Below are positions 16,376 to 19,545 of a DNA stretch of 19,545 nt, one piece after another (the first letter of the stretch is position 1; every line of letters begins with the position of its first letter). Location: NCBI GenBank assembly GCA_002733485.1, contig NVVU01000005.1, positions 14,833 to 34,377 on the forward strand. The letters run 5' to 3'. A program made the translations under genes and the position numbers. This DNA comes from Robiginitomaculum sp. GTDB taxonomy: Bacteria > Pseudomonadota > Alphaproteobacteria > Caulobacterales > Maricaulaceae. The notes under the pieces are model-generated. The model saw only the letters and a program-made list of their open reading frames with translations, was not told the DNA's origin and ran no database searches.

Positions 16376-17276
16376 GGCCAAAACGACGCCAGCGCGTCGG
16401 CGTAAACTTGCGTCCAAACGCAGGCCCGTACCCCGCAAGGCAACGAACTGGCTGCACGCGCGCGCGCGCGATGTAAAACGTGGCCAGAACGTGCGGGGCA
16501 CCATTATGGGCCTGTTGGGCTCGTTGACGGTGGTGCTGGTATTGGGTCTATGGCTGTCTGGCGGACTTGGTGAAGCCATACAATCCACCCGCACCATGAT
16601 GACCAACCGCCTGTTGGCGGCCGGGTTCAAGGTGGAGTATATCGAAGTGGTCGGGCCGTCTGGCGATACGCTGAATGCCCGCGATAAAATTGCAGTGCGG
16701 CGCGCTTTGGCGGTTGAGGAAGGGGAGCTGGTTTTTGCGGTCAACCTTAATCAGGCCCGCCGCCGTATAGAAGATTTGGGATGGATCAAGGAAGCGCGCA
16801 TTATGCGCCAGCTTCCCAACCGGTTGACCGTTATTGTGGTGGAGCGCGCGCCTTTTGCGCTCTGGCAGTCGGCAGGAAAATGGCAGGTGGTCAGTGAAAA
16901 CGGCAAGACGTTCATTTCAGCAAATGCCAGAAATTTTCCCACCTTGCCGCTGGTGGTGGGCAAAGGTGGTGCCGAGGCCTTGCAGGAATTTTTACAGGTA
17001 ATCCAAAATTATCCCCGTCTGGCTGCACGGGTGCAGGCCTATGTGCGGATATCGGACCGGCGCTGGAACCTGCGTCTGGATAATGGTGCGGACCTGATGC
17101 TGCCCGCCCAAAACCCGGCGCAGGTAATGGAAATATTTGAACATAATGCCAAGGCAGCTAAGCTGTTATCGCTGCCGCTAAAGCGCATTGATGCGCGTTT
17201 GCCGGGACAGATTTATGTACGACCAGGCGTGTTGCCACCGCCAGCTTCAGAGCATGAAGCGGAGCGATTGTCGTGA
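16338..17276 (+). CDS. ftsQ: Cell division protein FtsQ (POTRA domain)
   Basis: FtsQ is a bitopic divisome scaffold that recruits FtsL/FtsB. From the ATG at 16338 it has 312 residues. There is a strongly basic cytoplasmic tail (about 1-53, including RRRKLASKRRPVPRK), one membrane span at about 54-74, a POTRA domain at about 98-170 (FKVEYIEVVG through LPNRLTVIVVERAPFALW) and the periplasmic beta domain to about 292. A proline-containing tail ends it. The start overlaps ddl by 38 nt, the longest overlap in the cluster; a frame continuing further up inside ddl is not supported by a ribosome site. The stop overlaps the ftsA GTG by 4 nt. Long basic tails are common in alphaproteobacterial FtsQ. 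Confidence 0.93.
   Translation: MSRAAQRAKPKSKAKTTPARRRKLASKRRPVPRKATNWLHARARDVKRGQNVRGTIMGLLGSLTVVLVLGLWLSGGLGEAIQSTRTMMTNRLLAAGFKVEYIEVVGPSGDTLNARDKIAVRRALAVEEGELVFAVNLNQARRRIEDLGWIKEARIMRQLPNRLTVIVVERAPFALWQSAGKWQVVSENGKTFISANARNFPTLPLVVGKGGAEALQEFLQVIQNYPRLAARVQAYVRISDRRWNLRLDNGADLMLPAQNPAQVMEIFEHNAKAAKLLSLPLKRIDARLPGQIYVRPGVLPPPASEHEAERLS
16457..16470 (+). repeat. (CG)7 dinucleotide tract inside ftsQ
   Basis: Fourteen bases of uninterrupted alternating CG, coding for the Ala-Arg-Ala-Arg region (about residues 41-44) of the FtsQ cytoplasmic tail. It is within the reading frame and causes no frameshift here. Such tracts can slip during replication. Confidence 0.8.
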
Positions 17277-18601
17277 GCAAGCATGTTGTCACGGGGTTGG
17301 TTCCCTCTGCTAATGCCAGTCCGTCTGGCCTGTCTTCGCGTCAGGGGGCCGTTGGGGTTCTGGATATTGGCACCTCGAAAATTGCCTGTTTTGTGGCCCG
17401 CCCGGGAGAATTGCCCAGCGCCGCGATCCGCATTGCCGGGGTGGGGCACCAGTCATCAAAAGGGCTGCGCGCCGGTAGTATTATTGATCTGGATGCCACC
17501 GAATCCGCCGTTCGACAGGCCATTGAACAGGCCGAGCGCATGGCCGGGATATCCATCAACGCGGTGACGCTTAATTATTGCGGGCCATCTTTACGCGCCC
17601 AAAAAATGCGGGGCATGGCAGCTATAAATGGCCGTGAAGTTAATAACCGTGATGTTAAACGGGTGCTGAAAACCGCACTGGCCAGCTGGCAGGACGAGGG
17701 CCGGGTGATCATCCATGCCATCCCCCAGCGTTACAGTGTTGATGACAATGTGGATGTGCATGATCCACGCGGCATGTTCGCCTCTCGTTTGGGGGTAGAG
17801 CTGTGCGTGGTCAGTGTTGATCGCAATCCTTTACGCAATCTGGCGCTGGTGGTGGATCGTTGTCGGCTGGATTTGCGCTCTATTGTGGCGACGCCCTATG
17901 CCGCCGGGCTGGCGGCGTTGGTGGATGATGAAATGCATTTGGGGGCAACGGTAATTGATATGGGGGCGGGCTCCACTTCGTTCGCCGTCTTTTGTGATGG
18001 CGGGCTGGTACATTTGGGGGCGGTTCCTCTTGGCGGCCAGCATGTCACTAATGATATAGCGCGTGGCCTTTCCACCCCCATGGCTGCGGCCGAACGCATT
18101 AAAACCATGTATGGCACAGTACTGGATGGTCCGGATGATGATTTTGAAATGATTGATTGCCCTGGCATGTGCGATGATCCTTGCATGCGTACCGATCAGG
18201 CCCCCCGCGCGGTGCTGACCAGTGTGATACGTCCGCGTCTGGAAGAAATTTTTGAAATGGTCCGGGAGCAATTAAAAAACGGTGGCGTGTATCGCGATGC
18301 CGGGGAGCGGGTGGTGCTGGTCGGCGGGGCCAGCCAGCTGGACGGGGTGCGTGAACTGGCGGCGCGTATCCTGAACAAACAAGTCCGGCTGGGTCGGCCG
18401 CTGCGTCTATCCGGGCTTGGCGATGCGGTAAACGGGGCGGGCTTTGCCGCTACCGCCGGTACCTTGCATCATGTAATTTCTGGTCCTCGTGAGGCCATTA
18501 TTGGTGCCCCGGATCTGGCCAAGGGTGGACGCAGGCACCATCCTGGCCAACAGGAAAACCCGGTTAAACAGCTATGGGGCTGGATTAGAGATAATTTCTA
18601 A
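17273..18601 (+). CDS. ftsA: Cell division protein FtsA
   Basis: FtsA is the actin-like ATPase that tethers FtsZ filaments to the inner membrane and relays signals to FtsW/FtsI. The 442 residues start at a GTG overlapping the ftsQ stop by 4 nt, with GGAG 8 nt upstream. About 25 poorly conserved residues precede the phosphate-1 motif LDIGTSK (30-36). The second phosphate loop is VIDMGAGSTSF (227-237) and the adenosine-site region is VVLVGGASQLDGV (347-359). The last residues, VKQLWGWIRDNF (431-442), form the expected amphipathic membrane-targeting helix. Unusual is CPGMCDDPC at 296-304, three evenly spaced cysteines in a loop normally rich in acidic or polar residues. Unlike many clusters, ftsZ does not follow directly; an opposing gene begins 19 nt after the stop. 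Confidence 0.96.
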   Translation: MSKHVVTGLVPSANASPSGLSSRQGAVGVLDIGTSKIACFVARPGELPSAAIRIAGVGHQSSKGLRAGSIIDLDATESAVRQAIEQAERMAGISINAVTLNYCGPSLRAQKMRGMAAINGREVNNRDVKRVLKTALASWQDEGRVIIHAIPQRYSVDDNVDVHDPRGMFASRLGVELCVVSVDRNPLRNLALVVDRCRLDLRSIVATPYAAGLAALVDDEMHLGATVIDMGAGSTSFAVFCDGGLVHLGAVPLGGQHVTNDIARGLSTPMAAAERIKTMYGTVLDGPDDDFEMIDCPGMCDDPCMRTDQAPRAVLTSVIRPRLEEIFEMVREQLKNGGVYRDAGERVVLVGGASQLDGVRELAARILNKQVRLGRPLRLSGLGDAVNGAGFAATAGTLHHVISGPREAIIGAPDLAKGGRRHHPGQQENPVKQLWGWIRDNF

Positions 18602-18620
18602 GCCAAGGCGATATTTACGC

Positions 18621-19175
18621 TTACATCCGGTCCCAGGTGCCGTTCGAATTTTTGCACAAGATGATGGTTTCCGGATCGTAATTACTATTCTGGTCTGCCG
18701 TTTTCGTGGTGATAGTATTGCACTGACGACCCTGGCCATCCACAAAGGATTGTGCCCGTTCGGTGGATCCGCCATAACCGCTGTCATTATTGGACCAGTT
18801 TTGCGCATGGCCGCTCTCTATGGCGCGCACCGCAGCTTCATCCTGCAGGTAGCGATCACAGGATGACATTTTACCGGCAATGGCCTGTCCGGCAATCGCG
18901 CCGCCTACAGCCCCCAGAATGGTACCGGTTTCTCGGTGGCGGCCACCATCAATTTTACGGCCGACAAAACCTCCGATGGCCGCTCCGCCCAAAGCGCCTA
19001 ATATTTTGTTTTTCTTTTTCTTTTTATGGTTTGCACAGGCGTGCTTGCGGGGCGCGTCATTATAATAGGAATTGTTTTGCGCCATAGCGGGCGACAGTGC
19101 GCTGCCATAGCCAGCCAGAATTAAAGGGATAATCAGCGTCAGGTTTACGCCGTGTGATTTTACCGATTTGGACAT
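18621..19175 (-). CDS. Secreted glycine-zipper protein, 17-kDa surface-antigen-like
   Basis: The product has 184 residues. An N-terminal signal peptide is likely (hydrophobic about 10-29, then SPAMA-Q, cut after Ala32); no lipobox cysteine is seen, so it is probably not a lipoprotein. A KKKKK run (51-55) precedes two glycine-zipper stretches, ILGALGGAAIGGFVG (58-72) and ILGAVGGAIAGQAIAG (86-101), separated by a basic linker. The C-terminal part has GRQCNTIT (149-156) and CKNSNGTWDRM (174-184), recalling the end of rickettsial 17-kDa-antigen-type proteins (Cys, then Cys-x-x-x-DGSW). Four cysteines remain (47, 106, 152, 174), possibly disulfide-bonded. GAGGA lies 5 nt before its ATG. It points toward ftsA (19-nt gap) and away from ftsZ. 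Function is unknown; an envelope role is inferred. Confidence 0.85.
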   Translation of the reverse strand: MSKSVKSHGVNLTLIIPLILAGYGSALSPAMAQNNSYYNDAPRKHACANHKKKKKNKILGALGGAAIGGFVGRKIDGGRHRETGTILGAVGGAIAGQAIAGKMSSCDRYLQDEAAVRAIESGHAQNWSNNDSGYGGSTERAQSFVDGQGRQCNTITTKTADQNSNYDPETIILCKNSNGTWDRM

Positions 19176-19180
19176 GATAT

Positions 19181-19185
19181 TCCTC
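19181..19185 (-). promoter_or_regulatory. Ribosome binding site of the glycine-zipper gene
   Basis: On the minus strand GAGGA stands 5 nt before the ATG at 19175-19173, supporting both strand and start. Confidence 0.6.
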
Positions 19186-19219
19186 GTTTTTTAACTCTTG
19201 GAGCCGGGCTGTTTACGAA

Positions 19220-19229
19220 GGTATATACC
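19220..19229. promoter_or_regulatory. GGTATATACC palindrome, possible -10 of the glycine-zipper gene
   Basis: A perfect 10-bp palindrome. On the minus strand its TATATA (19227-19222) would place transcription start about 35-40 nt before the start codon of the glycine-zipper gene. I see no good -35 at 16-18 bp, so an activator, or a role as operator, is possible. Confidence 0.3.
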
Positions 19230-19271
19230 GCCGAATCAGTCCAATGGCTGCATTTAACCCCACAATTCTAT

Positions 19272-19287
19272 CAGGTTTATGAACCTG
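19272..19287. repeat. Inverted repeat CAGGTT-TATG-AACCTG
   Basis: Perfect 6-bp arms with a 4-bp centre, located between the divergent glycine-zipper and ftsZ genes, 134 bp before ftsZ. The size fits a site for a dimeric regulator or a short RNA hairpin. No T-run follows on either strand, so a terminator is unlikely. Confidence 0.45.
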
Positions 19288-19320
19288 GGGGCGAGACTGA
19301 TTTTCATTAGGTAAATCGGT

Positions 19321-19334
19321 TTGATAATGATCAA
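19321..19334. repeat. Inverted repeat TTGAT-AATG-ATCAA
   Basis: Perfect 5-bp arms with a 4-bp centre, 14 bp upstream of the CtrA-type box. Its TTGATA (19321-19326) also resembles a -35 hexamer; the best -10 at 16 bp, TAAGCT (19343-19348), is poor and touches the CtrA-type box. Confidence 0.35.
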
Positions 19335-19347
19335 TCCTTTTTTAAGC

Positions 19348-19362
19348 TTAACTGGGCGTTAA
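19348..19362 (+). promoter_or_regulatory. CtrA-type box TTAA-N7-TTAA upstream of ftsZ
   Basis: TTAA (19348-19351), seven bases CTGGGCG, then TTAA (19359-19362) match exactly the full CtrA recognition pattern of alphaproteobacteria. The box ends 58 bp before the ftsZ start codon. In Caulobacter, CtrA binds at the ftsZ promoter and represses it in the swarmer phase. Its first TTAA is also the right half of a TTAAGCTTAA palindrome (19342-19351). Binding here is inferred. Confidence 0.6.
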
Positions 19363-19370
19363 AGGGTATT

Positions 19371-19375
19371 GAGTC
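19371..19375. promoter_or_regulatory. GANTC (CcrM-type methylation) site upstream of ftsZ
   Basis: GAGTC lies in the dyad TTGA-G-TCAA (19369-19377), 45 bp before the ftsZ start. A second GANTC, GAATC, is at 19233-19237. CcrM methylates GANTC in many alphaproteobacteria and, in Caulobacter, methylation supports ftsZ transcription. About one such site is expected by chance in a gap this long, so only the position is suggestive. Confidence 0.35.
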
Positions 19376-19406
19376 AAAACAGGGCCGCACATTGATTTTT
19401 ATATTT

Positions 19407-19411
19407 AGGGG
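19407..19411 (+). promoter_or_regulatory. Ribosome binding site of ftsZ
   Basis: AGGGG 9 nt before the ATG at 19421. It supports that ATG, which gives a family-like N-terminus. Confidence 0.55.
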
Positions 19412-19420
19412 CCTGCCATC

Positions 19421-19545
19421 ATGGGTATTTCGCTGACTGCACCCAAAGTTCTGGAACTAAAACCACGCATTGTCGTCTTCGGAGTTGGGGGTGCCGGTGG
19501 CAATGCCGTCAACAATATGATCGAGGCCGACCTGCAAGGCGTTGA
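19421..19545 (+). CDS. ftsZ: Cell division protein FtsZ (5' part, truncated by window)
   Basis: FtsZ is the tubulin-like GTPase that forms the division ring and recruits the other divisome proteins. Only the first 41 residues are seen. They start MGISLTAPKVLELKPRIVVF and continue with GVGGAGGNAVNNMIEADLQGV, the first strand and nucleotide-binding loop of the GTPase domain, typical of alphaproteobacteria. The gene runs off the right edge. It lies 819 bp after ftsA, behind an opposing gene and a control region of its own, so it is probably transcribed mainly from its own promoter rather than by read-through from ftsA. Confidence 0.96.
   Translation, partial: MGISLTAPKVLELKPRIVVFGVGGAGGNAVNNMIEADLQGV

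Noticed and set aside
17639..17657. Possible CtrA box (two TTAA) inside ftsA
   Set aside because: The spacing is 11 bases, not 7, within coding sequence; likely chance.
18586..18605. TTAGA/TCTAA inverted repeat at the end of ftsA as a terminator
   Set aside because: Only a 5-bp AT-rich stem without a T-run; too weak to call.
18752..19087. Plus-strand open frame opposite the glycine-zipper gene
   Set aside because: It mirrors the minus-strand gene, which has a signal peptide, glycine zippers and a ribosome site; the plus-strand product shows no family features.

Overview
The window holds an almost complete division and cell-wall (dcw) cluster. The order is mraZ-rsmH-ftsL-ftsI-murE-murF-mraY-murD-ftsW-murG-murC-murB-ddl-ftsQ-ftsA on the plus strand, then the first codons of ftsZ at the right edge. 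Gene order, the MurE DNPR motif (meso-diaminopimelate type, as in Gram-negatives), the FtsZ N-terminus, a TTAA-N7-TTAA (CtrA-type) box and a GANTC site before ftsZ, and a 17-kDa-antigen-like glycine-zipper protein all point to an alphaproteobacterium of moderately high GC. I cannot assign an order or genus from this window.

Layout. 1-1773 is the 3' part of an ATP-dependent 5-oxoprolinase/hydantoinase (end of the HyuA part fused to a whole HyuB domain), unrelated to the dcw genes. 1774-2019 is an AT-rich control region with three 10-bp-phased TCCCA boxes that look like the MraZ operator. 2020-18601 is one tight run of 15 genes. Eleven of the 14 junctions overlap, mostly by 4 nt (ATGA, GTGA or TTGA), and the three gaps are 5-9 nt. 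Seven of the 15 genes use GTG or TTG starts. 18602-19420 separates ftsA from ftsZ. It contains a minus-strand gene for a secreted glycine-zipper protein, then a 245-bp divergent control region rich in small dyads. 19421-19545 is the start of ftsZ.

How the genes work together. MurB, MurC, MurD, MurE and MurF, with Ddl supplying D-Ala-D-Ala, build UDP-MurNAc-pentapeptide. MraY and MurG convert it to lipid I and lipid II. FtsW polymerises lipid II and FtsI crosslinks it at the septum. FtsL and FtsQ are divisome scaffold proteins, FtsA tethers FtsZ to the membrane, and FtsZ forms the ring. MraZ is the cluster's own regulator and RsmH methylates 16S rRNA. The control sites suggest two separate switches: MraZ feedback at the front of the cluster, and cell-cycle control (CtrA and probably CcrM methylation) at ftsZ, which is cut off from ftsA by the opposing gene.

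I found no undescribed multi-gene system. The least ordinary items are the antisense glycine-zipper gene between ftsA and ftsZ, the dyad-rich ftsZ control region, a Cys-x3-Cys-x3-Cys cluster in FtsA, and a TTG start for murB. I saw no RNA genes, mobile elements or CRISPR arrays.
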